DNA from: an uncultured Gemmiger sp.
GTDB taxonomy: Bacteria > Bacillota > Clostridia > Oscillospirales > Ruminococcaceae
Direction: 5' to 3'
Assembly (NCBI GenBank): GCA_947629015.1
Contig: CANRCB010000010.1
Coordinates: 1 to 64,000 of the forward strand
Length of the DNA: 64,000 nt
Positions 52,329-60,312 of the stretch are shown here, piece after piece. A program made the translations under genes and the position numbers. A model generated the notes under the pieces. That model ran no database searches, had not been told where the DNA came from, and saw nothing but the letters and a program-made list of their open reading frames with translations. How positions within the stretch are numbered: the stretch's first letter is position 1; every line of letters begins with the position of its first letter.

Positions 52329-53702
52329 TTAATTCCGGAGCGCGTTTTGGATATTGCATCTGCGTTTCTCATTCAGCTTTTCGTACAGCTCCCGTTCTTC
52401 CGGGGAAAAGCCTTCGTACTGCATCTGTTCCAGATCGCACAGAATGAACAACAGCTCCGACAGTACGGCTTCCGCTTCCTGCGTCACCGTGTATTCCTTC
52501 TCGCCGGCCTTCTGTTTCGGCTCCTTCTGCTTTTCCTCCGTTTGGCGCTCTTTCGCCTGTGCCTTGGTCTTTGCGCGGCCGGTCTCAACGGCCGCGATCA
52601 TCTCCTTGCCAAGCAGCTTTTGGATCGAGGCCGTCAGCTCGAGCCTTGAGATGCTCAGCATCTCCGCGATTTCTTTCAAGGTGCATTTGTCATGCGGCTC
52701 GCTGAGAAAATACAGCAGCTTCACGTCGACGGTGGCCAGATCGTTGCGCAGCGCCACGATGTCGAGCATCCGCTCCTGTAATTTCCGTTCCCGGTAGGCA
52801 TCGAAGAGGGTGCCCTCGCCTTCCAGCGCGCCCTTGCCGACCCGCGTCCGCTCATAGCCCAGCCGGTAGGTCCCGGGGATATTCACGGGGGATACGATGC
52901 CGTCGCCGGCGGTGTCGAACAAGAAGCGATACACCTGTCCTTTCCGCTTCTCATAATCCGCATCGTCGAAAACGTCTTTGTAGAAATCGTTATAGCGCTC
53001 AAAAACGGTGCGCTTCATCTCGATCGTTTTCTTCACGCTGAGCCCCTGGGAGGCCAAGGAGCCTTTTGTCTTTACATAATAATACACCGGGATGCGCAGG
53101 GCATAGATCCGCCTGGCGTGGCGCACGTATTCGAGGTTGAACATAAAATCCTCGCACCAGCTGACGGAGGTGTCCATCCGCAGATGGTGCTCTTCTATGA
53201 TGGAGCGTTTGTACAGCTTGTTCCACAAGACCCCGTAATAGAAATCCGCCGGCCTCTGCATCATCTTGAGGGCAAAATCCGCCTGTTCCAGCACGCCCTC
53301 TTCTTCGATGTTTCCCTTCTGGGAAACACGTTCCCCGCTCACCCGGTAAAAATCGGCGATGACCATATCGCAGTCGTGCTCCGTGATGGCCTGCACAAGG
53401 AATTTGGTCGCCTCCGGCGTGAACCAGTCGTCACTGTCGGAGAACTGGAGATACTCCCCCCTGGCCTGTGCGATGCCCTGGTTGCGGGTATCGGAAACGC
53501 CGGAATTTGCTTTGTGGAACACCCGGACGCGCGGATCCTTCCCGGCATAGGCGTCGCAGATGCTGCCCGAGCCGTCTGTGCTCCCGTCGTCCAGCAGGAG
53601 CAGCTCAAAATCCCTGTATTCCTGGTTCAGGATGCTGCTTACGCATCGGTCGAGCGTTTTTTCGGCGTTGTAGACCGGGACGATAATGCTTACCAGCGGC
53701 AT
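52329..53702 (-). CDS. Family 2 glycosyltransferase with C-terminal winged-helix domain
   Basis: The 457-residue protein starts with a GT-A fold: LVSIIVPVYNAEKTLDRCVS, LLLDDGSTDGSG and the metal site FSDSDDWF (DxD), then SWCEDFMFNLEYVRHARRIY of the acceptor part (to about 240). Residues about 320-440 look like a MarR-type winged helix (VKLLYFLSEPHDKCTLKEIA, EMLSISRLELTASIQKLL) with a Lys/Glu/Gln-rich insertion (AKTKAQAKERQTEEKQKEP). Sugar transfer to a surface glycan is likely; the DNA-binding-like tail is unusual. Start at 53702 chosen for AAGGAG; an ATG 11 codons upstream lies before it. Directly upstream of ftsH on the same strand. Confidence 0.82.
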   Translation of the reverse strand: MPLVSIIVPVYNAEKTLDRCVSSILNQEYRDFELLLLDDGSTDGSGSICDAYAGKDPRVRVFHKANSGVSDTRNQGIAQARGEYLQFSDSDDWFTPEATKFLVQAITEHDCDMVIADFYRVSGERVSQKGNIEEEGVLEQADFALKMMQRPADFYYGVLWNKLYKRSIIEEHHLRMDTSVSWCEDFMFNLEYVRHARRIYALRIPVYYYVKTKGSLASQGLSVKKTIEMKRTVFERYNDFYKDVFDDADYEKRKGQVYRFLFDTAGDGIVSPVNIPGTYRLGYERTRVGKGALEGEGTLFDAYRERKLQERMLDIVALRNDLATVDVKLLYFLSEPHDKCTLKEIAEMLSISRLELTASIQKLLGKEMIAAVETGRAKTKAQAKERQTEEKQKEPKQKAGEKEYTVTQEAEAVLSELLFILCDLEQMQYEGFSPEERELYEKLNEKRRCNIQNALRN

Positions 53703-53833
53703 CTTTTTGGCATCTCCTTCTCCGGCATTCTGCACCGCGCCGCGGCAAAGGCGGCCCGGCGGCGCGGTTTTACTACTTTAAAGCTATGATACCACACAAG
53801 GTCGGGTTTTACAATGCCCGCCGAAACACACGT

Positions 53834-55204
53834 TCATTCCGCTTGGGCAGCGCCCGACAGTTCCCTCTTGAGGTTTTTCCAGAACGGGATAAACACGCAG
53901 ATCGCCGCCAGCATGGCGAGGGAATCGGCGATCGGCGTCGCCCAGGCGATGCCGTTGACGCCGACGAGGCGGTCCATCACAAACATGGCCGGGATGTCCA
54001 GCCCGCCCTTGCGCAGCAGCGAGAGCACGAGCGGCGCGGCCTTTTTGCCCACCGACTGGAACATCGTGATGATGATCATCGCCACCGCGATGCAGGGCCC
54101 GGTCAGGCAGATGATGCGCTGGAAGCGCTGGCCGTATTCCACGGTCAGCGGGTCGTCGATAAAGGCCCGCACGATGGGCCGCGCGCAGGTCAGCAGGAAC
54201 ACCGTGCTCACCGTGGCAACGCCGATGCTGTAGGCAAAGGCCGTTTTGACCGCCGCCATCATGCGCCTGTAGTTTTTGGCCGAGTAGTTGTAGCCGATCA
54301 GCGGGATGACGCCCTGTGACATGCCGGTGGCGACGGAGTAGGACAGCATATCGACTTTTTTGGCGATGCCGATGCCGGCCACGGCCTCGTTGCAGTAGGA
54401 GGCCATCAGCCGGTTGATGCAGACGTTGGAAACAACGCCCGTGATGTTCATGGTAAAGCTGGGCAGCCCGGTCAGCAGCACCTCGGCCGGGATGCGCATG
54501 CGCAGGGTGTAATGGCGCGGGTGCAGCGTGAGCACGGTGCTTTGCCCGCGGCGCAGGATCAGCACCACAAAATAGCCCGCGGCGATGCCGTTGGAAAGCA
54601 TGGTGGCGATGGCCGCCCCGGCGATCTCCAGCCCGAACAGCGAGATGAAGACGGGGTCCAGGATCATGTTGAGCACGCCGCCCATCGCCATGCCGAAGCT
54701 GGCCTGCTTGGAATACCCCTCGGCGCGGACGAGGTGGGCAAACACCGCGTTCAGGACCGTGGGCACGGCGCCTACCGTGATGGCCCAAAAGGCGTAGCGG
54801 CAGCAAAAGCCGTAGGTATCGCCGTCGGCGCCGATGGCCGGCAGCAGCAAAGCCTGGCCCGCGTAGATGGCAAGACCGTACACAAAGGCAAGTCCGCCGG
54901 CCGTCCAGACGCAGAAGGCCGAGACGTTTTTGGCCTTTGCCCGCTCGCCGCCGCCCAGGCAGCGGGAGATGAGGCCCGCCCCGCCGATGCCGAACAGGTT
55001 GGCCATGCCGGTGAGCAGGATAAAAATCGGCATGCAGATGGCCACCGCCGCCACCTGGTCGGGGTCGCCGATTTGGCCGATGAAAAAGGTATCGGCCATG
55101 TTGTAGATGACGGTGATGAGCTGGCTGATGACGGTGGGCACCACCAGCGCGATGACCGCCTTGGGCACGGGCGCGGTCTCGAACAGTTCCTTATTATCGT
55201 CCAT
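53834..55204 (-). CDS. MATE family efflux transporter controlled by the adjacent MarR gene
   Basis: The 456-residue protein has 12 membrane segments and MATE signatures: PTVISQLITVIYNMADTFFI near the start, FGIGGAGLISRCLGGG, YSKQASFGMAMGGVLNMILD and SQGVIPLIGYNYSAKNYRRM. The ATG at 55204 lies two bases behind the MarR stop, so the pair is one operon. The role is export of toxic compounds or metabolites; the substrate would be the MarR ligand, unknown here. Confidence 0.92.
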   Translation of the reverse strand: MDDNKELFETAPVPKAVIALVVPTVISQLITVIYNMADTFFIGQIGDPDQVAAVAICMPIFILLTGMANLFGIGGAGLISRCLGGGERAKAKNVSAFCVWTAGGLAFVYGLAIYAGQALLLPAIGADGDTYGFCCRYAFWAITVGAVPTVLNAVFAHLVRAEGYSKQASFGMAMGGVLNMILDPVFISLFGLEIAGAAIATMLSNGIAAGYFVVLILRRGQSTVLTLHPRHYTLRMRIPAEVLLTGLPSFTMNITGVVSNVCINRLMASYCNEAVAGIGIAKKVDMLSYSVATGMSQGVIPLIGYNYSAKNYRRMMAAVKTAFAYSIGVATVSTVFLLTCARPIVRAFIDDPLTVEYGQRFQRIICLTGPCIAVAMIIITMFQSVGKKAAPLVLSLLRKGGLDIPAMFVMDRLVGVNGIAWATPIADSLAMLAAICVFIPFWKNLKRELSGAAQAE

Positions 55205-55206
55205 CG

Positions 55207-55662
55207 TCAGCGCGCCTCCTGTTCGGCGGCGCGCAGGTTGTCCAGCGCCTTTTGCAGCAGCCGGTTGAGCGCCACCCGTTCTTCCCCGCTCATGCCGCGC
55301 AGAAGGCAGGTTTCCGTCTCGACCGCGTTTTGCTTGAGAGCTTCGTGGAATTCCTGCCCCTTGGCCGTGGGCAGGATGACGCTCCGGCGGCCGTCGTTCG
55401 CCGCCGGGTGCCGGGCGACGATGCCCTTGCTTTCCAGCCGCTGCAGCACCCCCGCCACGGTGGACTGCGAGAGCCGCAGATGCCCCATCAGGTCGGCGGC
55501 GGTAAGCTCCTTTTTATCGTAATTTTTCAGGATATAGCGCAGCGCTTCGCCCTGGGTGGCCGTCAGGTCCATGGCGCGCGTTTTGCGGTTTTTCAGCTTG
55601 GTGATCTCGTTGCCCAGCTGCACCACGCGGGAGGCAGTCCGGAACTGTGAGCGGTCGATCAT
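55207..55662 (-). CDS. MarR-family repressor
   Basis: The 151-residue protein shows the MarR winged helix: DLTATQGEALRYILKNYDKK, LTAADLMGHLRLSQSTVAGV, LQRLESKGIVARHPAANDGR-R and a dimer helix at the end. The DxRR wing motif (NDGRRSVI) is typical. GGAGCCTCC-type spacing before the ATG contains GAGCC only; the start is set by family length. A palindrome within its promoter is the likely self-binding site. Confidence 0.9.
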   Translation of the reverse strand: MIDRSQFRTASRVVQLGNEITKLKNRKTRAMDLTATQGEALRYILKNYDKKELTAADLMGHLRLSQSTVAGVLQRLESKGIVARHPAANDGRRSVILPTAKGQEFHEALKQNAVETETCLLRGMSGEERVALNRLLQKALDNLRAAEQEAR

Positions 55663-55692
55663 ATGGGGAGGCTCCTGTTCAAAATATATTCC

Positions 55693-55744
55693 ATGCGATG
55701 TATCGCATGAGATATAGTATAGTCCACCCGTTTTGCTGTGTCAA
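55693..55744 (-). promoter_or_regulatory. Promoter and palindromic operator of the marR-MATE operon
   Basis: Minus strand: TTGACA (55744-55739), 17-base spacer, TATACT (55721-55716). Immediately downstream is the perfect palindrome ATGCGATGTATCGCAT-like dyad ATGCGAT-GT-ATCGCAT (55693-55708), well placed for repression. Confidence 0.85.
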
Positions 55745-55860
55745 GCAGATGCCGTGCCTGCCTGTACAGCAAAGCCATGCGGAGCCTGCCTGTTTGGAGC
55801 TCGATTCCTGTTTTGGGACACTCGGCCGATTTTGTCCAAAAGAATTTGCCCCGGCCGATA

Positions 55861-55889
55861 TTGAAAAGGCCCAAAAACTTTGTTAAACT
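55861..55889 (+). promoter_or_regulatory. Promoter of the riboswitch-TetR transcript
   Basis: TTGAAA (55861-55866), 17-base spacer, TAAACT (55884-55889). The riboswitch-like RNA begins a few bases further on. Confidence 0.6.
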
Positions 55890-55894
55890 GATTT

Positions 55895-56009
55895 TGTAAG
55901 GGAGTAGTCGGCACATTTTGTGCGGTGATGCCAACATCCTGGGGCGACCCTGGTATCACCTGAAACGGCGAGACTTATCTGCTGCGGCAGGTGGGTTTCG
56001 CTTTTTTCT
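55895..56009 (+). promoter_or_regulatory. Probable yybP-ykoY (manganese) riboswitch with terminator
   Basis: The leader has the two hallmark segments of the Mn2+ riboswitch: GTAAGGGAGTAG at the 5' side (55896-55907) and GGCGAGACTTAT at the 3' side (55967-55978), with TAAG/CTTA able to form the closing stem. Between them is an arm with CCAACATCCTGGGGCGACCC inside GGTGAT/ATCACC. The 3' segment can alternatively form a long hairpin GCGAGACTTATCTGC / GCAGGTGGGTTTCGC followed by CTTTTTT, a terminator. Metal binding would keep the terminator open. It lies 35 bases before a TetR-like gene, which is not a usual target. Confidence 0.65.
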
Positions 56010-56043
56010 GTAGCAAAAGTGCCCGGTCTCATGGAGGTGCAGG

Positions 56044-56640
56044 GTGGCAGACAGCAGCATCACCAAGCAGGCGCTGGCGGCATCGCTCAAGGAGCTGATG
56101 CAGGAAATGCCCTTTGAGAAGATCAACGTCGCTCAGATCTGTGAGCGGTGCGGCATGAACCGCAAGAGCTTTTATTACCACTTCAAGGACAAATACGATC
56201 TGGTCAACTGGATCTTTGACACCGAATTTATTGCCGTCGTTTCGGCCCACACGCTGCCGCATTCCGCGCAGGAGCGCTGGGATCTGGTCGAGAGGATCTG
56301 TGAGGCCTTTTATCGGGAGCGGGATTTCTACCGCAAGGCGTTCCAGATCACCGGACAAAATGCTTTTTCGGATCATTTTGCCGAGTGCATTCGCCCCCTG
56401 CTCAAGGCGCGCCTGCTCGATCTGATCGGGGATGATACGACAGATCATTTCCCGCTCGACTTTTATTCCGATGCCATCCTCTGCGCCATCCGGCGCTGGC
56501 TGCTGGCAAAGGACTGTATGCCGCCAAAGCCCTTCGTCAGCCGGGTGAAGCGGCTGATCGAGCACGGCGCTGCGACGATCTATCAGGAGATGGAGCCCGC
56601 CCCGGCCGATGCACGCCAAGCCGATAATACCGGTACGTGA
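56044..56640 (+). CDS. TetR/AcrR-family regulator
   Basis: The 198-residue protein begins with a TetR DNA-binding domain: ITKQALAASLKELMQEMPFE, KINVAQICERCGMNRKSFYY-HFKDKYDLVNWIF (about 5-55). The C-terminal helices (YREREFYRKAF-like stretch, FYSDAILCAIRRWL) resemble the DhaS/TetR_C_8 group. The GTG at 56044 follows ATGGAGGTGCAGG. It faces the radical SAM pair and is the likely regulator of that pair, controlled itself by the riboswitch. Confidence 0.88.
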   Translation: MADSSITKQALAASLKELMQEMPFEKINVAQICERCGMNRKSFYYHFKDKYDLVNWIFDTEFIAVVSAHTLPHSAQERWDLVERICEAFYRERDFYRKAFQITGQNAFSDHFAECIRPLLKARLLDLIGDDTTDHFPLDFYSDAILCAIRRWLLAKDCMPPKPFVSRVKRLIEHGAATIYQEMEPAPADARQADNTGT

Positions 56641-56694
56641 AGGATACAAGTTTTGCCCGCCAGTGGCCGCCCGGCTGCCGGTGGGCATTCTGTA

Positions 56695-57723
56695 TCAAGC
56701 GATGCCCTGTGGGGCCGGCATGGCAAAAGCGGCACCCAGCGCCAGGGCCAGACCGTCCGAAAACAGGGAAACAGAAGAAAAAACTGCGCCGCCATTCCGG
56801 TCCAGCAGATTTCCTTCCGGGTCAAAGCGTACAGATAGGGTCGTTCCGTCTATGATCTGCTGCACGCGGGCGTTGTCCGCTTCCAGCTCCCACGGGACGG
56901 TTGCAAACAGCTGCCCGCTGCGCGCTTGCTCCACGGCCTGCTGTACCTGCCTGCGGACGGTATACGGACAGTCCGGCCGGGGGAGCAGCACGGTGAAGAC
57001 CGGCTTTTGCTGCGCGGCCTCCGCCAGCAGGTCGCCCGTCAGAATGTCCGAATGGTCATCCCGGGCATAGGTGCTGTAAAAGCTGTAAGGGACGCCTTCT
57101 TCCCGCAGTCCGGAACACACGGCGGTCATGTCATTCCGGATGCGCAGCACCGGCATAAGATTCTCCAGCTTTGCAAAATCATCCAGCAGGGATGACGAAC
57201 CATCCTGCGGCTCGCAGAACAGGAAAAACGCGCTGTCCGGGTGGCTGCCGGCCAGGGCCAGCGTGTTCTCCGGGGCGGCAGACGCAAACAGCATCCAGGT
57301 ATGGATGCCCAGCGTCTCGCCCTCGGTCACGGCGGCATCGTACTGGCCAAGCCGCTTTGAAAATCCGGCGTCGGTTTTGAGCAGCACGGTCCAGGGGATA
57401 TGGCATCCCAGCCGCTGCTCCCCCTCACGGATGCGGCGCGTACCGCACAGGCAGCTGTTGTAGCCAAGGTCCATGCCGAACCGAAGCAGGCGATCCGTAT
57501 CGGCGTAAGAGACAAGGTCGCGCACCATCCCATAATAAGGGCTGTTTTCGTTGGTCAGGATATCCTGCGCGGCCCCGAAAAAGCTCTGCAGGGCAGGGCT
57601 GCCGGAAAAATGCAGCGCCAGATCCACCAGATAGCGGATGCCCCGCTCCGGGTCTGTCTTCAAACGGTTCAAGGCCGATTTTACGACCGTCTCGATCAAA
57701 ACACGGGACATCGTGTTTTCCAT
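56695..57723 (-). CDS. Radical-SAM-like protein without the cluster cysteines
   Basis: The 342-residue protein is divergent from the radical SAM gene at 57964. Its first 115 residues run parallel to that enzyme: a helical start, a stretch of ~100 residues, and RLGCHIPWTVLLKTDAGFSK where the enzyme has DCNIPWAVLLDPTSACN. From here the CxxxCxxC motif is absent, yet the alternating strand pattern (ETLGIHTWMLFA; DSAFFLFCEP) continues. It seems to be a paralogue that lost cluster binding, perhaps a partner subunit. AAAGGAC lies before the ATG. Function unknown. Confidence 0.6.
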   Translation of the reverse strand: MENTMSRVLIETVVKSALNRLKTDPERGIRYLVDLALHFSGSPALQSFFGAAQDILTNENSPYYGMVRDLVSYADTDRLLRFGMDLGYNSCLCGTRRIREGEQRLGCHIPWTVLLKTDAGFSKRLGQYDAAVTEGETLGIHTWMLFASAAPENTLALAGSHPDSAFFLFCEPQDGSSSLLDDFAKLENLMPVLRIRNDMTAVCSGLREEGVPYSFYSTYARDDHSDILTGDLLAEAAQQKPVFTVLLPRPDCPYTVRRQVQQAVEQARSGQLFATVPWELEADNARVQQIIDGTTLSVRFDPEGNLLDRNGGAVFSSVSLFSDGLALALGAAFAMPAPQGIA

Positions 57724-57963
57724 TGATTTTGTCCTTTCCGGTTAAAGGAAAATCCGTCATGTTTTGTTTTCAGCATAGCTCCCAAGGGTGCCAACGGCAA
57801 AGGACAGTTTCGCCTGTGTGTCCCAAAAAGCGACAAAAAACGGCAAGTGCGGCATTTTGTAACAGCTGTGCAGTTTTGTCCGGTGACTTTTTCGGCGCTC
57901 CCCGATATGATTTTCTTGCATCCAAAGCAGGATGCAGATCGTAAAAAGGGAGAGAAATGCCAA
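57724..57963. other. Divergent control region between the two radical-SAM-type genes
   Basis: 240 bases without a gene. TTTTGTCC occurs at both sides (57727 and 57873) and its complement GGACAGTTT near 57804, possible sites for the TetR-like regulator. No consensus promoter stands out. Confidence 0.4.
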
Positions 57964-59313
57964 ATGAATGCTTCGATCCGGACCGCGCTGCAGAGCTTTG
58001 CCATCAACCAGGCGCTGCGCTATGTGGAGGGGGACCCCGAGGAGAACATCCCCAAACTGATGTCGATGGTGGATTCCGTCGTCCCCAAGGACTGGTACGC
58101 CAGCCAGCGGGCCGCCATCCGCAAGACCATTGCCGAAAAGGACAACTGGTACCAGCTCATCCTGCGGCTGTATGAGCTTGACCCCGGCGTGCGGAAGGCG
58201 TTTTTCCAGAACTTTATTTTCAATGCCAGCCTGAACGGCAGCGCCATCCAGGAGGAGATCAGCGCCAAAGAGGACTGCAACATCCCCTGGGCCGTCCTGC
58301 TCGACCCGACCTCGGCCTGCAACATGCACTGCACCGGCTGCTGGGCCGCCGAGTACGGCCACCAGCTCAACCTGAGCCTTGCCGATATCGATTCCATCAT
58401 CACCCAGGGCAAAAAGCTGGGCACCTATATGTACATCTACACCGGCGGCGAGCCGCTGGTGCGCAAGGCGGACCTCATCCGCATCTGTGAGATGCACCCC
58501 GACTGTGAATTCCTGGCCTTTACCAACGGCACCCTCATCGACGAGGCGTTCTGCCAGGAGATGCTGCGGGTCAAGAACTTCGTCCCCGCCATCTCGCTGG
58601 AGGGCTTTGAGGAGGCCAACGATTCCCGCCGCGGTCAGGGCGTCTACAAAAAGGTCCACGAAGCGATGGCTCTGATGAAGGCCCACAAGCTGCCGTTCGG
58701 CATTTCCACCTGCTACACCAGCAAGAATGTGGACGACGTGAGCAGCGAAAAGTATTTTGACCAGCTCATCGAGGCGGGCGCCTTTTTCGTGTGGTTCTTC
58801 CACTACATGCCGGTGGGCAACGACGCCGCCACCGAGCTGCTGCCCACGCCCGAGCAGCGCATGAAGATGTACGATGCTATCCGGGCGTTCCGTTCCAGCA
58901 AGGCCATCTTCTCGATGGATTTCCAGAACGATGCCGAATATGTCGGCGGGTGCATCGCCGGCGGCCGCCGCTACCTGCACATCAACGCCAAGGGCGATGT
59001 GGAGCCGTGCGTGTTCATCCATTATTCCAACGTGAACATCCACGATGTCAGCCTGCTGGACGCGCTCAAGAGCCCCATCTTCATGGCGTATCACCGCGGC
59101 CAGCCCTTCAACGATAATATGCTCCGCCCCTGCCCGATGCTGGAGAACCCCGAGATCCTGCCCCGCATGGTGGCCGAGACCGGCGCCGTGAACACCGACT
59201 ACCAGAGCCCCGAGAGCGCCGAGCATCTGTGCGCCAAAACGACCGCCTATGCGGAAAACTGGACCCCCACGGCGGAGCAGACGTGGACAGAAAACCGCAG
59301 CCGCAAAAGCTGA
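57964..59313 (+). CDS. Radical SAM enzyme of unknown substrate
   Basis: The 449-residue protein has a 115-residue helical N-terminal domain, then the radical SAM barrel with PTSACNMHCTGCWAAEYG (Cys119, Cys123, Cys126 bind the 4Fe-4S cluster), YIYTGGEPLVRKADLI and SLEGFEEANDSRRGQGVYK. A C-terminal part has further cysteines (YVGGCIAGGRRYLHINAKGD, VEPCVFIHYSN, LRPCPMLENPE), pointing to an extra cluster. No peptide gene is adjacent. GGGAGAGAA precedes the ATG at 57964; the frame is open further up but without a ribosome site. Confidence 0.85.
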   Translation: MNASIRTALQSFAINQALRYVEGDPEENIPKLMSMVDSVVPKDWYASQRAAIRKTIAEKDNWYQLILRLYELDPGVRKAFFQNFIFNASLNGSAIQEEISAKEDCNIPWAVLLDPTSACNMHCTGCWAAEYGHQLNLSLADIDSIITQGKKLGTYMYIYTGGEPLVRKADLIRICEMHPDCEFLAFTNGTLIDEAFCQEMLRVKNFVPAISLEGFEEANDSRRGQGVYKKVHEAMALMKAHKLPFGISTCYTSKNVDDVSSEKYFDQLIEAGAFFVWFFHYMPVGNDAATELLPTPEQRMKMYDAIRAFRSSKAIFSMDFQNDAEYVGGCIAGGRRYLHINAKGDVEPCVFIHYSNVNIHDVSLLDALKSPIFMAYHRGQPFNDNMLRPCPMLENPEILPRMVAETGAVNTDYQSPESAEHLCAKTTAYAENWTPTAEQTWTENRSRKS

Positions 59314-59341
59314 AGGGAGCGCACCATGGCAGGCTAAATCA

Positions 59342-59378
59342 GTGTGGTCCCATCGTACACCGTGCGATGGGATCACAC
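59342..59378 (+). terminator. Hairpin behind the radical SAM gene
   Basis: A 14-bp stem (GTGTGGTCCCATCG / CGATGGGATCACAC, one G-T pair). It lacks a clear T run. From 59379 to 59668 no gene is seen. Confidence 0.6.
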
Positions 59379-59668
59379 TGTCTGTTGGATATTACCGCGG
59401 AATGGCTATATTCGATTTAAAATGACCGCCGCTTGCTTATACACCATCCGCTGGCGTCTCTTGAAACGCTCCTGGCTAATTTTGTGCTGCGGATGCTGCT
59501 GCAAGGCCGTATGGCAGACCACTTCATCGAACACATTGTGTATGCAGGAGAACCCCAAGAGGGGTATATATCCTTATTCAGTAAAAGATAACCCATAGTC
59601 CCAAGCACATCACGGATGTGTGGATACAAAAAGCGCGGTGGAACATCTCTGTTCCACCGCCTATTAAG

Positions 59669-59742
59669 CTGCCCCGCTCGGACTTGAACCGAGGACACCC
59701 TGATTAACAGTCAGGTGCTCTAACCGACTGAGCTACGGGGCA
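59669..59742 (-). tRNA. tRNA-Asn (GTT)
   Basis: The 74-base sequence folds as a cloverleaf on the minus strand: acceptor TGCCCCG / CGGGGCA, D arm AGCTCAGTCGGTTAGAGC, anticodon arm CCTGACTGTTAATCAGG with GTT, and T arm CCTCGGTTCAAGTCCGAG-type stem with TTCAAGT. The CCA end is not encoded. Confidence 0.95.
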
Positions 59743-59959
59743 ATATTTGCGGCCGACGGGCGGCCAGCGTTAAGATTATACCCCGCCCGTGGGGGTTTGT
59801 CAAGCCTTTGGAGGCAGGGTTTTTGCGCGGTTTTTTGCGCGGCCGGCGGCTTTTTGGGGCGGCGCGCCGGTTTTCGGCAATGCGCGCGGCGCGGCGCGCA
59901 TATACTGGGAACCGCGGGCCCCCGCCCGCAGCCTGCCCGACGGAAAGGAGGCCCCCGAT

Positions 59960-60220
59960 ATGTGGCTGCGTAAAAGTATCGCCCTGCTCCTCTGCCTGCT
60001 TTTGCTATGCGGGGTGCGCGGCTGGGTGGCGCAGGCCGCCCCCGCACCCGCACCCCCCGGGCCGGGCGGCGCTTCGCCCCCGCCGCCCACCGCCTGCCGC
60101 ACCACGCTTTCCCCCGCGCCCCGCACGGCCGCCGCGCCGTGCGGGGCGCTTTGTGTCTCCCCCTTTACGCCGGCGCACGCGAAAAGTTTGACAAAATTTG
60201 TGGGTTTTCCACAAAAATGA
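59960..60220 (+). CDS. Small exported Pro-rich protein (tentative)
   Basis: The 86-residue product has a clear signal peptide ([20 protein letters not shown], cleavage after AQA) and a short Pro/Ala-rich mature part with five cysteines. AAAGGAGG lies eight bases before the ATG. It is upstream of the coiled-coil/FHA operon on the same strand. No family recognised; coding is supported mainly by the start signals. Confidence 0.5.
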   Translation: MWLRKSIALLLCLLLLCGVRGWVAQAAPAPAPPGPGGASPPPPTACRTTLSPAPRTAAAPCGALCVSPFTPAHAKSLTKFVGFPQK

Positions 60221-60249
60221 TTGATTTGCCGCCGTTTGGCCGGTATAAT
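60221..60249 (+). promoter_or_regulatory. Promoter of the coiled-coil/FHA operon
   Basis: TTGATT (60221-60226), 17-base spacer, perfect TATAAT (60244-60249), 63 bases before the GTG. Confidence 0.75.
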
Positions 60250-60312
60250 ATTGTCGTATACGATTTTTCTTTGACCCTTTACGGATTTCGAACGGAACGG
60301 AGTGTCGGTGCT

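Noticed and set aside
59417-59698. A 93-codon minus-strand frame overlapping the tRNA gene
   Set aside because: Its beginning lies inside tRNA-Asn and there is no start signal.
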